This document shows positions 11,406-23,379 of a stretch of 64,000 bases of DNA, piece after piece (within the stretch, counting starts at the first letter, position 1; every line of letters begins with the position of its first letter). This stretch comes from Ceratorhiza oryzae-sativae. Its lineage: Eukaryota; Basidiomycota; Agaricomycetes; Cantharellales; Ceratobasidiaceae. A program made the position numbers and the translations under genes. The DNA is taken from assembly GCA_030998015.1 (NCBI GenBank), contig JARWMV010000247.1:868001-932000 (forward strand), read 5' to 3'. The notes under the pieces were generated by a model. It was given only the letters and a program-made list of their open reading frames with translations, did no database searches and was not told the origin of the DNA.

Positions 11406-12177
11406 TCAACCCTGGGACAGATAGTACCTAACGTTCCTCAAATCGGGCTCGTCTATATCCTGATACCCCTGTCTCCTCCCTCCATTAAACTTCAACACAA
11501 CAATGGTCCCTTTCCACGTATGGTTATTCTGATCTATCAGCTCGGATACGCACTGATTTCGAGCAAGCTCAGTGGCGTTCACCATCGCATCCGGAGCAGC
11601 CTCGAAAAAAAAGTGGAGGGGAAAGCGCAAGAGCTTCTCGTCCGGTCCCCTGATGCATACGGCACCAATAGGGGCCACATGCTCGCCAAAAACGCTCCTC
11701 ATGTGTGGAGCCCAACGGATTCCTCCAGAGGGACCAAAAGAACCCGCTAGTTCAATCTGTGTATCATAGTGCCTAGTTGAGCCAGTTGGCAGCACGAATG
11801 CTCGGACGGACTGAACGTTTTGAGGGAATGGACGAGGAATCGCTGATATGTCTGGAATAATAGGTAATAATGCCTGTGAGGGCTGGAAGGTTGCATCGAA
11901 GAGCGAGGGGGCTGATGTACTAGGTCGGCCAGCTAGTAGGGGACAGAGCTCATTGTGAGACTCCTGATCGTAAAACTGACAGTTCAAAGAGCAGTACCAC
12001 ACGTAAAAGCAGCTAGTTTTGTAAAATATGGCAATTAGAATACCCGATCGAGTAATAATTGGAATCTTACCGGGAGCATCGGTAAAGCTCAGTTCCTCCA
12101 TCGCGACCACAGCCATTGCAATACCTAGGCAGTGAAAAAAGGTCTTCAAGAGGGCCTGTTCTGTTGAAAGAAGACAT
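11406..12177 (-). CDS. MYND-type zinc-finger protein, tandem paralogue 1
   Basis: Two exons (12177-12071 and 12012-11406, intron 58 nt) give 237 residues. The MYND finger is complete at about residues 19-55: CNGCGRDGGTELYRCSRC, then WYCS, CQ, H and C (CxxC, CxxC, YCxxxC, HxxxC). It straddles the intron, which supports the splice model. MYND fingers bind proline-rich partner peptides. The C-terminal part (RAFVLPTGSTRHY, RWAPHMRSVFGEH, RFPLHFFFE, GTIVVLKFNGGRRQGYQDI) has no family I can name but is shared with the neighbour at 13312. The start ATG 12177 (MSSFNRTGPLEDLF) is the only in-frame ATG before the finger. A TATA-like element lies about 40 nt upstream. Confidence 0.85.
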
Positions 12178-12216
12178 TTGAGTGAGATGTATGCATCGTG
12201 TTACAGCAAATCGGCC

Positions 12217-12223
12217 TTTATAT
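12217..12223 (-). promoter_or_regulatory. TATA-like element of MYND gene 1
   Basis: On the minus strand this reads TATATAAA, about 40 nt before the start codon at 12177. Confidence 0.4.
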
Positions 12224-12229
12224 ACTCAC

Positions 12230-13310
12230 TTGCCTGCGCCAACAAGCAACCATCGAAGCCATCCCTGCGTACCTCAGATCCCAGTCGGAGTGGCACTGCG
12301 CAGGTACCAACGGATTATCTTCCCTCCGGAGTGTGAGTGCTCTGGATTTATCGCGCAGTACAGCGAAACTTGGCCCTGAAGCTGTCATTTGCCATCACTG
12401 TGGTTGCCTCCAGTACGTCCGATTAACTTGCTCAGCCTCATATTGCCGATGCACCACAGTGAGTCGCCCGCGGATGACACCATCTAAGCTCAGGATATCT
12501 GATCGAACCTCTAACTTGACAGGCATGTTAACGAAAAGAAGAACAGTACCTAATGGTCGATCGAACAGCTATCTTCCGACCGCAAGCTCCGAATGGATTC
12601 ACAGCTTCAAAAGTGTCATCCGGTACAGCGCTGGCTTGAGGCTTGACTTCCTCGCAGCAACAGCACCAACGCCAAACATACTGCGCTCGAAGCGGGAAAG
12701 GACCCTGATCGGCGCCAGACCAGTCCTGCCGGTGGCGTCTACGGAGTGACTTCTTCCAACGTCATCAATCAAAACAACTGTGATCAAAGATCTCAATATG
12801 CAGCGCATACGCATTGATACTGCGCAACAATCCGAACCTTTTCGGACTAGGCTTTTTACACTATTAGACACCAGTTCGATTCTGTGGGGTTCTATGGCCG
12901 CCACTCAGCCCTGGTGATTAGTCCGTGTTGCTGTACAACCAGGCTCCGATCATGTTCGGAACTGCGGCTGTGGATGCTCATCGACTTTTGATGCCACAAG
13001 CGAGCTGCAGCTGCGTCGCAATAATTCGGAGCTTCGACAAATTAGGGGAGTTTCACCATTTAAGCAATGGTGACTGATGTTGCCATTCTTAACCCGCAAG
13101 GTACATGCGCTCGGTTCAAACTACCCATCATCCGCAGTGCTTGATTGTACTTCCCAACCTTTATGGAGTTACTCGTCGCGTAAATGAAAGCAGAGGAGAC
13201 CCGTTATACGGTGGTATCGGCATGCAGTGGTAGTCTATCCGGAAACAATCAGAGTATAAAGCGATATGCATTAAAACGACAATAATACAGATAAAATAGC
13301 ATGTGTGAAT
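12230..13310. other. intergenic interval between MYND paralogues
   Basis: It holds several overlapping open frames (for example plus 12198-12749) but none with a recognisable domain. It is probably the promoter of MYND gene 1 and the 3' flank of gene 2. Confidence 0.3.
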
Positions 13311-13311
13311 A

Positions 13312-14192
13312 TTAGTGCTGACTCAAATACTGTTTGACATGCCACACGTCTGATGCCTGTATATCTCGGTACCCCCGTCGCCTTGCTCCTATAAACTTGA
13401 GTATAACTATTGTTCCTCTCCACACCCTCGATGGGCTGCCGACTAACGCCATGGCACATTGATTAACTAATAATCCGCTTTCATATACCGCCGAATCCAG
13501 AGGTACTTCGAAAAACAAATGAAGCGGACATCGTAGCACCTTGTTCCCCGCCCCTCTTGTGCAGATTGCTTCCCCCAACGGCGCCCGCCCACCAAATACA
13601 GTACTAAGCCTAGGGGCCCACTTTACCATATTGTTCTGGTTACAGTATACATTTAATTCAATGTTCGTGTAGTACTGGCGAGCTGAGCCAGCCGGAAGTA
13701 CAAGTGCTCGCACAAGGGGAACATCGGGGATCATCGCCCATATATCATATTCCTGTTGCTGGAATGTTGGAATTAACGGATTGGTGGCGCAGGGTTCTTG
13801 GGAGTTGTTGAGTGGCTCAGTCACGGTGCTCAAGTCCTGGCTCGCGAATAGAGGACAGAGCTCATGGTGAGCCTCCCGATCACGATACTGACAGGTTGTC
13901 GAGCAGTACCCCACGTATATGCACCTAAAGGTGCTTTATGTTATTTGATACTTGGAGGGGAGACTACACTACTTACTTTGGACACTGAAACAACGATGTG
14001 TTGCCGCATACATTGCATAGTTTTGGCAGAGCAAGAGAATCATTTTCCCACACCTGAGTTTGGAGTCAGGAACTGTCGTCGCCTATTATCGCATGGGCAT
14101 ACCTTTGCTCGATAATATATCTGTTGAGTATGTTCTGTGGAATTCTGGTTGGATTGCAAGCCCCGTCCCAATCTATCGTTTTCAACAGTCAT
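13312..14192 (-). CDS. MYND-type zinc-finger protein, tandem paralogue 2
   Basis: Three exons (14192-14103, 14053-13977, 13924-13312; introns 49 and 52 nt) give 259 residues starting MTVENDRLGRGLQ. The MYND finger reads CNVCGNTSLFQCPKC, then YCSTTC, H and C, again interrupted by an intron before the YC part at the same place as in paralogue 1. The C-terminal region follows paralogue 1 block by block (RALVLPAGSARQYYTNIEL, KWAPRLSTVFGG, RCPLHLFFE, GTIVILKFIGARRRGYRDI, KQYLSQ). Both genes are in the same orientation, so they arose by tandem duplication and have diverged considerably. The extra 5' exon is the main structural difference. Confidence 0.85.
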
Positions 14193-14229
14193 TGCAGCAC
14201 ATCCCCTTGGAAACGAGCGCCCTCGTCAG

Positions 14230-15500
14230 ATTTCTTGTCGAGTAAGGGGAATTGGACGAAGGATTTACTCACTCTGTAATATCGGACGTCATAGTAAGCC
14301 AGTAGCTATGCAGTTTTTCCACGACCAAGGTTTGCTATCTATTTGGACAATAAAGTGGCAATTGTGTCAAGGGGTAGGTATGTGGACCTTTTCTGGCCGT
14401 ACGCACGCAAGCTGATATATACTCACCACGATTTCGAATACTGAGATGTTCTCCACAAATCACTTTCAAACATCCAGAACCACGCGTGTATGCGCGAATA
14501 GGCCGCATCGGCCACATTTCGGACAAGTGGTTGTCCGGGTCAGGGGGACTTGCTGCCGGAAGGCTGCGTGCCAAGCGAATTGACTGTGGGTCACGGTCAG
14601 GCAATACATACCTTAATTGGGGAATAATGTCTAAACAGGAAACTGGATCTGCGCTCGAGTCTGTTTGAAAGGCCGTGTTGTGTCGGTGGGATGTGATTGG
14701 AGTCAGAACTGGGCAGCCATGGACGCCCATGTGGAACAGAACTCACCTGTGTTACCTCGAGTGGCTTTGTGTGGAACACAAACGCGATCGGAGTTCTTGG
14801 CAATATCTGGAAGCCGAGTCGAGTTAAATAAGCGGAATGCCTTCTCTTTCCAAAATTATCAACCAGGCCGAGGAATCTATAGAGGTGTTCTCCGGTGATA
14901 CTTTAGTGCACATCATCGCCCTGCCGGAGCCATCGCGTAGAACATCCGGTTTTGCAATTGTGATGAAATACACACCTCGGTCTGTCTCGGGTCGATGCAC
15001 CTCCGTAGGGTTTGTAGGCTAACGGTCAAGCCATAATTATCTGGTCTATCGGAGTTCTGTCACTCGTCTCGGTTATTACAGTAACCGTGCGCGCTTACGC
15101 GTCGCTCTTGACGGAAGTATCCCTGGCCTGCTTGTTTTCGAGTGAGAGCCAGTGCGCATATATGTAGGGTACCGTAGCGCCCATGCCGATAGGGGTTATG
15201 AATATCGTACCACTTGAAAAGATATGCCATATGGCTAATTACGATTTCAACGAGAAGGGACGAGATGGCCTCATTGGTCGATGCGTTCAGGAATAGAGGT
15301 ATGATGGGTGTAAGCGCCCAACCGCGGTGTGTGAATCTTACGTGGCCGATCGAGAAAACTCTGGGAGGTTCTGCTTGCTACCGAGAGACGCGTCGACGAC
15401 ATAGATGGTACAAGGCTGGTTGTAAATGTGAGCAGAGCGAGCTCTCGACGACGACAGGACTGACGTCTAGCAGTAGCTCTGTACTGTAATCCCATACTGC
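14230..15500. other. interval with unassigned coding-like segments
   Basis: A minus-strand segment near 14450-14560 reads VADAAYSRIHAWFWMF, and a plus-strand frame starts MPSLSKIINQAEESIEVF at 14837. Neither could be joined into a gene or matched to a family. Confidence 0.25.
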
Positions 15501-15504
15501 GGCA

Positions 15505-18500
15505 ATGTAGGTGCATATCCATTGCTCACAACACACACACTCATTTTCGACAGGCCCGATATTGCCGTCTCATCGCCGGACATTGTCCGTGCGAGCATCC
15601 ACAAGCGCATTCCCCCCCTCTGGCACGCATACGCCCTGCCGTTCCTCTCTCTGTGGCCCGTACTCGCGTACGCATACTATGTGCGCTACGACGACTGGAT
15701 CAAGAGCGAAGAGTGGAGCTTTGTCTACACCGTCGGACTCGGCGCATCCCACGCCCTCAGCTTTCTCTCGACCAGATGGAGCGCAGGTATACGGGCGTGG
15801 GTCACCACCAAGTCGGTGCGTAGCAAATTCCGTGGGGCGACGTGGCGCACACGAGGCTGACTTGCGATCTCAGGTCTCGACACTGGACGCGGCGGATTGT
15901 GTTCGCATCGTCCCGTCCGAACACCGTGGGCAGGGCGAAATCGTACCGCTCATTCGCAAACCATCCCGCAACATCCGTCCAAGTTGGAGTACGCATTTGT
16001 CTACCAGCGGGACACGTACATCTATGACCCCGTCAGCAAAGCATTCACACCACTCCCGTATCCCTGCAACGACCGGCCTCTCCTATCGTCATTCGACGGA
16101 AACCCCGTTGGACTCGCCTCGAACGCGTCCAATGCCAAGGAGGATGCTGGAACGATCGAGGCTCTCACGGCGTTGTACGGCAAGAACGAATTTGACATTC
16201 CCATCCCGTCCTTCCTGGCTCTGTTTGGCGAGCACACGACCGCCCCGTTCTTTGTCTTTCAGATCTTCTGCGTTGCGCTCTGGTGCTTGGACGAGTACTG
16301 GTACTACAGCTTATTCACCTTGTTCATGCTAGTCGTTTTCGAATGCACCGTTGTGTTCCAGGTATGTCCTCCTTGGTAGTCTGCTGGCACGCGACTAACC
16401 CGATAACAGCGTGTCAGCACTTTGAAAGAGTTCCGCACCATGTCCATCGAGTCGTACCCCATCTGGACTCTCCGAGACAGCAAATGGTCTATCATCCAGT
16501 CCGACACTCTCCTCCCGGGAGACATCATATCCGTCTCTCGCTCAGCCGCCACCGCAGACCCAAAGAAACACGACCCAAAGCACAAGGAGAAAAAGGCTGA
16601 CGACGAAAAGGACAAAGACCAATCTGTGCCCGACCGATCGATCCCAGCTGACGCGCTTATCCTCCGCGGAACGTGTATCGTCAACGAAGCAATGCTGTCC
16701 GGAGAGTCTACGCCGCTGCTCAAAGAGTCGCTCGGTGTCTTGAGTAAGGAAGAGGGCGAGCGCTTGGATGTCGATGGACAGCACAAGGGATGCGTTTTGT
16801 TTGGAGGAACCAAGATTTTAAAGGCCAGCGAAGAGGAAGGCGAGGCTGGTAAGCCGGTTTATTCCGCATATTCATTGCGTTACTTACGAGGGCTGGTCCA
16901 GTGGCATCATCCAGCATCCCAAATCTCCCCACTCCGGATGGTGGTGCACTCGCGCTCGTTCTTCGTACCGGTTTTGGAACGGCTCAAGGTCAACTCGTCC
17001 GAACAATGATTTTCTCTACAGAACGTGTCAGCGCTAACAACTTTGAGAGCTTCTTGTTCATTGGATTCTTGCTCATCTTTGCCATCGCCGCCAGTTGGTA
17101 TGTTTGGGTCAAAGGTGAGGTGATCTCTAGCTTCGGGTGAGGAATCAACACTGAGCACGAGCGTAGGTCTGGAACGCAACCTGAAGAAATCCAAGTTGCT
17201 GCTCGATTGCGTGTTGATCATTACGAGTGTGGTGCCACCCGAGCTCCCGATGGAGTTGAGCTTGGCCGTGAACACGTCATTGGCGGCGCTTTCCAAGTTT
17301 GGTGAGTATCCATAGTGCTCATCGGTGTTTGACTAGATTCTGATACTATCAATAGCCATCTTTTGTACCGAACCGTTTAGGATCCCGGTCGCGGGTCGAG
17401 TAGATGTGTGCTGCTTTGACAAGACTGGAACGATCACCGCTGTGGATTTGGTGGTCGAAGGCGTGGCTGGTGTCGAGTGCGTGCCTCATTCTGAACTGAG
17501 TTCGATATGAAATTAATCGTGCTCTGGTATCTAGCCCGGCTGATCCCCTCAGGCTTTTGCCCCTTACTGAAGCCTCGCGTGAGACGACATTGTGTCTGGC
17601 AGCTGCCCATGCGCTCGTTAAACTTGATGATGGACAAGTCGTCGGCGATCCTATGGAGCAAACGACTCTCAAGGCCTTGGATTGGGACCTCAAAGGCCGG
17701 GATGGCGTCGTGCCGAACAAAGGTTTGTTTCTATCTGACTATCCCGTATTCAGGTCCTCACCTTTCTCGACTACTCAGGCGGTTCCCCCAACAACTCGAT
17801 CCATATTCGTCGTCGCTTCCAATTCAGCTCGGCTCTCAAACGCATGGCCACGGTTTCTACGCTCGGCGTCGGTGGAAAGACTCTCATCGCCGTCAAGGGC
17901 GCACCGGAAGTTATCAAGGGTATGCTCGGCACCGTTCCTGAAAGATATGACGACACGTTCAAGTGGTTCACTCGCCGTGGGAGCCGTGTTCTTGCCCTGG
18001 CGATGAAAGAGGTCGCACCTATCAGTGTGGACAAGGCTAGTTCTATCCAGCTCGTTTTATTTGAGCGGTGTGCTAATGGCTCCTCGAAATAGGTTGCCCA
18101 TCTCAAGAGGGACGAAGTCGAGACAAGCCTCAAGTTTGTTGGGTTTTTGGTTTTCCACTGTCCGCTGAAGCCAGATGCGGTTGCTACATTGAAGATGCTG
18201 GCTGATTCGTCTCACCGAGTAAGTTTATGGTTCGCCCTTTGTTAGCACTTGTGACTCATCGAGGTAAATTCTAGTGCATCATGATTACCGGCGACAACCC
18301 GCTTACGGCTGTACACGTCGCGCGCGAGGTGGATATTGTCGACAGGGACGCGTTGATTTTGGACGTCAAGGAGGGCGCTACAAACGATCGTCGTACGTAC
18401 ATACCTAGCCTTCGGGGTACCGACTCTAATCATCCAAGTAGAACTCGTCTGGCGTACCGTGGACGAATCCAAGGTTATCCCTGTGGATCCATCTGAACCC

Positions 18501-20202
18501 CTCGACACTTCGCTCTTCAAAGACTATGACATTTGCATCACTGGAGCAGCCATGCGCCAATACGAACGCACGCCCGCTTGGTCTGACCTCGTTCAAAACA
18601 CATGGGTCTACGCTCGCGTTTCGCCCGCTCAAAAAGAGCTCATCCTCACGACACTCAAGTCGCTCGGATACGTCACGCTCATGGCCGGTGATGGAACCAA
18701 CGACGTCGGTGCGCTCAAGCAGGCTCATATTGGTGTTGCTCTTCTCGACGGAACCCCCGAGGATTTGCAAAAGATTGCGGAGCACGCGCGTGTGGAGAGG
18801 ATCAAAAAGGTGTACGAGAGTCAGCTGAAGATCTCGTCGAGGTTCAATCAGCCTCCGCCACCAGTCCCACAGGCAATTGCGCATTTGTATCAGGACGTGG
18901 TTGCTGCTCAGCAAAAGGCCGCTCAGGATCTGCAGGATAAGAGGAAGCGGAACCCAATGGAAAAGGTCAGTGTTTGTCCGGGATTTGATTGTGACGAGGT
19001 ATTCAAGGCGTCATAGTTCGACCTGGAATCTATTACGAGCAAACTGGCCGAGATGGATGAAGACAACGAGCCTCCCAAGATCAAGCTTGGAGACGCGTCT
19101 TGCGCTGCGCCGTTTACGTCCAAGTTGTCCAATGTCGCTGCTAGTATGTCACATCCCGCTCCTTGAACTTATCTTAATACTTACCGGTTTCCCAGTCGCT
19201 GCCATCATCCGTCAAGGTCGATGCACGCTCGTCGCGACTATTCAAATGTACAAGATCCTAGCCCTTAACTGTCTGATTACTGCATACAGCTTGAGCGTTC
19301 TGTATCTCGATGGTATCAAGTTTGGTGATTACCAAGTCACGATCAATGGCATGCTCATGTCGGTCTGCTTCTTGTGCATCTCTCGCGCCAAGGTCAGCCA
19401 CTGGTTTCATTTTCGATTCAGCCAAAAACTAATCGTCGGTATCCAGCCCGTTGAGAAGCTGTCACGCGAGCGTCCGTTGGGCAACATTTTCAACTTTTAT
19501 GTCCTGTTGTCGGTCTTGATTCAGTTTGCGATCCACATTGCGTCCTTGCTGTACATCACTGCCCTGTCCAACAGCCTGGAACAGTGAGTACAACTCGGGC
19601 TGCCTTGTGGACCTGGTTATTAAGAGCTTACTAGACGCGGCGAAATTGACCTCGAGGCCAAGTTTGAACCGAGCTTGTTAAACACTGCGATCTATCTTCT
19701 TGGCCTGTCTCAACAAGTTTCGACGTTTGCGATCAACTTCCAGGTAAGCAGGCTCGACACACCTGTCAGATATCTGCTGATCCTCTGTGAAGGGTCGTCC
19801 GTTCCGTGAAGGCATTCGAGAGAATCCGGCCTTATATTACGGCTTGCTCAGCGCTAGCGCCGTCGCCTTTGGTGGTGCAATGGATCTGGTACCTGAGATG
19901 AACCGTTGGTTGCAGATTGTCGAAATGACCACCAGCGTAAGCCTCCACTAGCTTTGCTTACTTGGTGTGACTAATCATATCCATAGTTCCAATTCCGTCT
20001 GACTTTGACCATGGCGCTCGACTTCGTTGGATGCTACGCCGTCGAACTTGGATGCAAGTACCTCTTTGCGGATTTAGAACCCAAGGCACTTGTCACTCGA
20101 GGCCGCGAACGTCGAGAAGCTCGTCGCGCCATCGAAGTACAACAAGCCGAGGCTGAGAAGGCTAGACGTGAAATGGAAGAGTTAGAGAAGAAGAGCAAGT
20201 AA
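15505..20202 (+). CDS. SPF1: P5A-type P-type ATPase (Spf1), ER helix dislocase
   Basis: Eighteen exons: 15505-15506, 15554-15815, 15874-16361, 16410-16848, 16902-17114, 17167-17301, 17356-17476, 17535-17722, 17779-18035, 18093-18218, 18275-18392, 18442-18965, 19017-19143, 19196-19392, 19447-19583, 19635-19743, 19793-19936, 19987-20202. The product, about 1267 residues, has the P5A signatures [25 protein letters not shown] (phosphorylated Asp), [40 protein letters not shown] and a C-terminal bundle of membrane helices, then a Lys-rich tail ending KKSK. P5A ATPases sit in the ER membrane and remove mis-inserted transmembrane helices; loss perturbs ER homeostasis. Oddities: the start codon is split by intron 1; intron 18036-18092 starts with GC; and exon 15874-16361 changes frame near 15955-16000. 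Summed exons are one base short of a whole number of codons, fitting a single-base deletion. Confidence 0.93.
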
Positions 20203-20466
20203 AACCTATGGGACTCTGTCTCGATGCGTGTGTGTGCATGTTTTAGATTCTGTAACTTTGTGTAATTTGGATATCGTTTCATACTATTTGGAATTGATAG
20301 GCGTCACTGCCATACGGATAAATGAGGCATGCCACGCGTTCTGGGTTCGGTGGTTCTCCGCGAGACCACCACAGGCTATTCTACAGGCGATCATAAGTCA
20401 ACCGAAACCGCAAACCAACTCAGGGCTGCATAGTAGATCGTAGATTCTGACCAGGCCAGAATCATT

Positions 20467-21782
20467 ATGCACATCACCGAACTTCCCCACGAAATAACGT
20501 CTATGGTTTTTCTTGCCACAATATGCGGCAAGTTGAGCCAATCCCGAAGCAAGGTACATGAACAGGCTAGAACCCTGGCCTCCGTTTGCAAACTTTGGCG
20601 AAATATCGCGACTGGGCAACATCAACTATGGTCTCCGATTCATCTGGAAACTGAAGATGATCACGTTTCGCCCCAACACGCTAAATTCGTGCGCCTGCTA
20701 AGCGCTCGCTCGAATAACCATTCTATAGATCTAATCATACAAGTCCGAAAGTCGGCTTCTAATCGTTCGGGACTCCAAAATCTTGTTGAATTGGCGAAAA
20801 CCATGACCGCTCCAATTCGTCGACTCAGTTACTATACGGCAAGCCATCTACAACGCATTCTTAAATGTGTCTTAAACCGAGGAACCAATAGTTTCCTGAG
20901 CGAACTAGTGGTCTGCGCCATGGGCTCTGGCAGGGGCGGGGTGTCATCTCATCTTCTTCCTTGGGGATACACCTCTCAAGAGGAGTCGGCAGACCGAATT
21001 CGAATGAATGATATCATGGAATGTGTCAAGATTCTATACCTGAGCGATGCTTACATTCCTTGGAGTAGTAGCGCATACCGTAGCCTCACGGAGTTGACGC
21101 TGGGCTCCTCACGTAGCTTTTCTCGAATCACCGAACCGCAAATTAGGGGCATTTTATTATCATCTCCGAAAATCCGCCTACTTCACTGCGTAGAGTGGTC
21201 ATCGAAGCCACAAACGAATTAGACTTCTGGCCTGTTCAGCTTGACCACCTTCAATCCCTTGAGCTATGGAACTATTCTTCCCCTCGACAATTTATACCCC
21301 TGTTGCGACTCTTGCGGCCAAAGGCCAAATTCTTTTCCGTAAAAATGAGCACAACAGGTGACACCGAGCTCGTCGACCCCATTCGAGCCTTTTTCAACAT
21401 TTCCAGGATCTTCAGCCTTCATATCCAACCAAGTCACCAGTCTCAGACGTCCTGGTTCGCCCCCTTCTCTAATGGCTTATGCTATCTAGAGAACCTTACG
21501 CTTGAGGCGTGCGATTTCGCAGACGCAGATCTGCAACATTTTATACGGACAACCCATAAGGATAAGGGCTCGCTACCGTGGCCGTGGTTACACATTCTTA
21601 ATCTTGATCGCTGTATGCTCGATCTCGATACCTTGAAATGCCTTGTCGGGGGACACTACATGAGAGAAGTCAGATTTAATGGATGCATGATACGAGATCC
21701 TCGGACCAATGAATGTACTAGCGTCGTTTCATCTGCGATTGAGCGTGTTTTTAAGGACTCGATACTTGTGTTATTGTATTAA
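20467..21782 (+). pseudogene. F-box protein with leucine-rich C-terminus, one frameshift
   Basis: An intronless reading frame starts MHITELPHEITSMVFLAT at 20467. The N-terminus fits an F-box-like helix set (ELPHEI, then ASVCKLWRNIATGQHQLWSP), which would dock Skp1 in an SCF ubiquitin ligase. The C-terminal two thirds carry the irregular Leu repeats (LDHLQSLELWNYSS, LENLTLEACDF, LHILNLDRCMLDLDTL) common in Agaricomycete F-box families. The frame changes once, near 21190-21200, from the frame ending SSKPQTN-stop to the frame VIEATNELDFWPVQL. No GT-AG intron of plausible size repairs this. One added base would give 438 residues. Either a recent pseudogene or a sequence error. Confidence 0.7.
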
Positions 21783-21789
21783 TGATGGA

Positions 21790-22795
21790 GTACCAGATGT
21801 ATGAACGTAGACCTACGTATACGCTTTTCACTCACGGGTGCTCATTCGAATGATTGTGTTTCTTGCTTTTAGCACGAATTAGGTTAGTAGAAATAATGGT
21901 AATTTAAATGGAGGTGGCCTTAATCGGACCTAATCGAGATATGTTTGTACGGTTCCCGAAAGCGGATTGAACATGCATTATTCTGGACAGACTCAAAATT
22001 CGGAAGGGCATCCACACCGCGAAGCGCTCACGGGCTATCATCGATTGGGCCGCTTGAAAAATCATTTCACCAGTTAACTGACACCGAAGCAAGTAGGCGC
22101 TAGAACCGCTACTGCTTTACTTTGCATAGCATATAACCCGGATTGTTGCCAGATTGCGACCACCTTAGGCCTCCGAAGCTAGTTCCACGAGCCAGACTTC
22201 CCTAAGCGTGATTTCTGCCTGTAAAGTAGCTCGTTCTTGTTCTTTTGAGTTTCATCTAAAATTTGGACACAATTGTTACTTTCCTTTGTCACATCTGAGA
22301 GAACATCGTTGGAAGACGTGTATATATGCGTGACGCATTGGTGCAGCAATAATACCTGCGGTACAAGAAGATATTTAAGAATATCGGTTAAGTTGTTCTC
22401 CTGAAAGGAATGTAAATAAATTGTACTTGAATGTACGTTATGGCCAGGGTAAGTGCGGATCACAGAGGCTATCTATGAACTCATCTTTAACCAAATATCA
22501 ATAGGCCACGGTTCAAGCAAATCCCGTCGGGGGGAAATCAATTTAAGACTATATAAACTACGGTAACTACTTGACCTTTGCTTATCCTCGGGATGTACGC
22601 GGAACGAGTGTAACCTCAAGATATCCATACGCGACTAGATTCTATGGCCCTCAGCCTAGTATGAGCCAATTTGAAAGCTTAATTCATTCCCATTTTCCAA
22701 ACCTCAAATACAAAGAGGCCAGTTTATCAAAAAAAAAAAAAAAACCCCTATTTATGTGTTTGTGCATTGGAGGAAGTTATTTCCGCTTGCACCTT
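21790..22795. other. gene-poor AT-rich interval
   Basis: No supported gene. It contains a 17-base A run at 22728-22744, which could be the 3' end of an old retroposed copy or simple sequence. Confidence 0.4.
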
Positions 22796-22801
22796 GATGG
22801 G

Positions 22802-23309
22802 TCAAGACACCTGTGTTTCACTAGTCAAGATCTTATTACTTAATAATTGGCTATCGAGCGTACCACACGCATAAGCACTACTGCCCGACACATGACCAAT
22901 GATCACACGGTCGACGCTCGGGTCACCACCAGTATAAATGTGATCTTTAAATATAGGGAACTCATAGCGGGTAACAGTGCAACCGGCGGGGTAGGTGAAC
23001 CCCTCTCGGTTATCGAGGACATGAGGATATTTGTTGGTACCAACGGTGGTACCAGCAAGGACGTGACTCAAAGATGCTTGGGCGGCGGCAGAGACTTGAG
23101 CGGCTGTGAATGTATATCCTACAATCATTTTGGGTTAAAATCTTCGGAAATTTCAAGAAGCGGTACGTACCATTGCAATCGGAGCCGGTAGCTCCGGTGA
23201 TTGACCGTTTGAAGATCTGCGGGAGGGTTGTGTCCGAGATGGTGGGTAGTGCAGCTGCCAGGCTGCCGATGGCAATAAGGGTAGCGACAATATTTTTCAA
23301 GCCCCACAT
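22802..23309 (-). CDS. secreted guanyl-specific ribonuclease, N1/T1 family
   Basis: Two exons (23309-23171, 23118-22802; intron 52 nt) give 151 residues. An N-terminal signal peptide (MWGLKNIVATLIAIGSLAAA) precedes the mature domain. The family core is clear: YPHVLDN with E-G-F next to it, YEFPIF, GGDPSVDRVIIGHVSG. By the RNase T1 scheme the catalytic Tyr and His lie in YPH, the general base Glu in YEFP, the Arg in DRV and the second His in GHV; all are present. Such enzymes cut single-stranded RNA after G outside the cell. Only three Cys are visible in the mature part, against four in RNase T1. A further in-frame Met lies 13 codons upstream; I chose the one directly before the signal peptide. 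Confidence 0.88.
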
Positions 23310-23365
23310 ATTACCTGGTTCGGAGGAAAGGTTGAGTATACTCGTCACCTCTCATAGTCCTGCCG

Positions 23366-23374
23366 TTTTTATAT
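23366..23374 (-). promoter_or_regulatory. TATA box of the ribonuclease gene
   Basis: On the minus strand this reads ATATAAAAA, about 57-65 nt upstream of the start codon at 23309, a usual distance for a short 5' leader. Confidence 0.5.
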
Positions 23375-23379
23375 GCCCG

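Noticed and set aside
12198..12749. 183-codon plus-strand open frame between the MYND genes, with a CHHCG motif
   Set aside because: No complete zinc ligand set, low-complexity composition and no homologous pattern; likely chance or antisense to promoter DNA.
22728..22744. Poly-A run as evidence of a LINE or processed pseudogene
   Set aside because: No reverse-transcriptase, gene-like sequence or target duplication next to it; simple sequence is sufficient.
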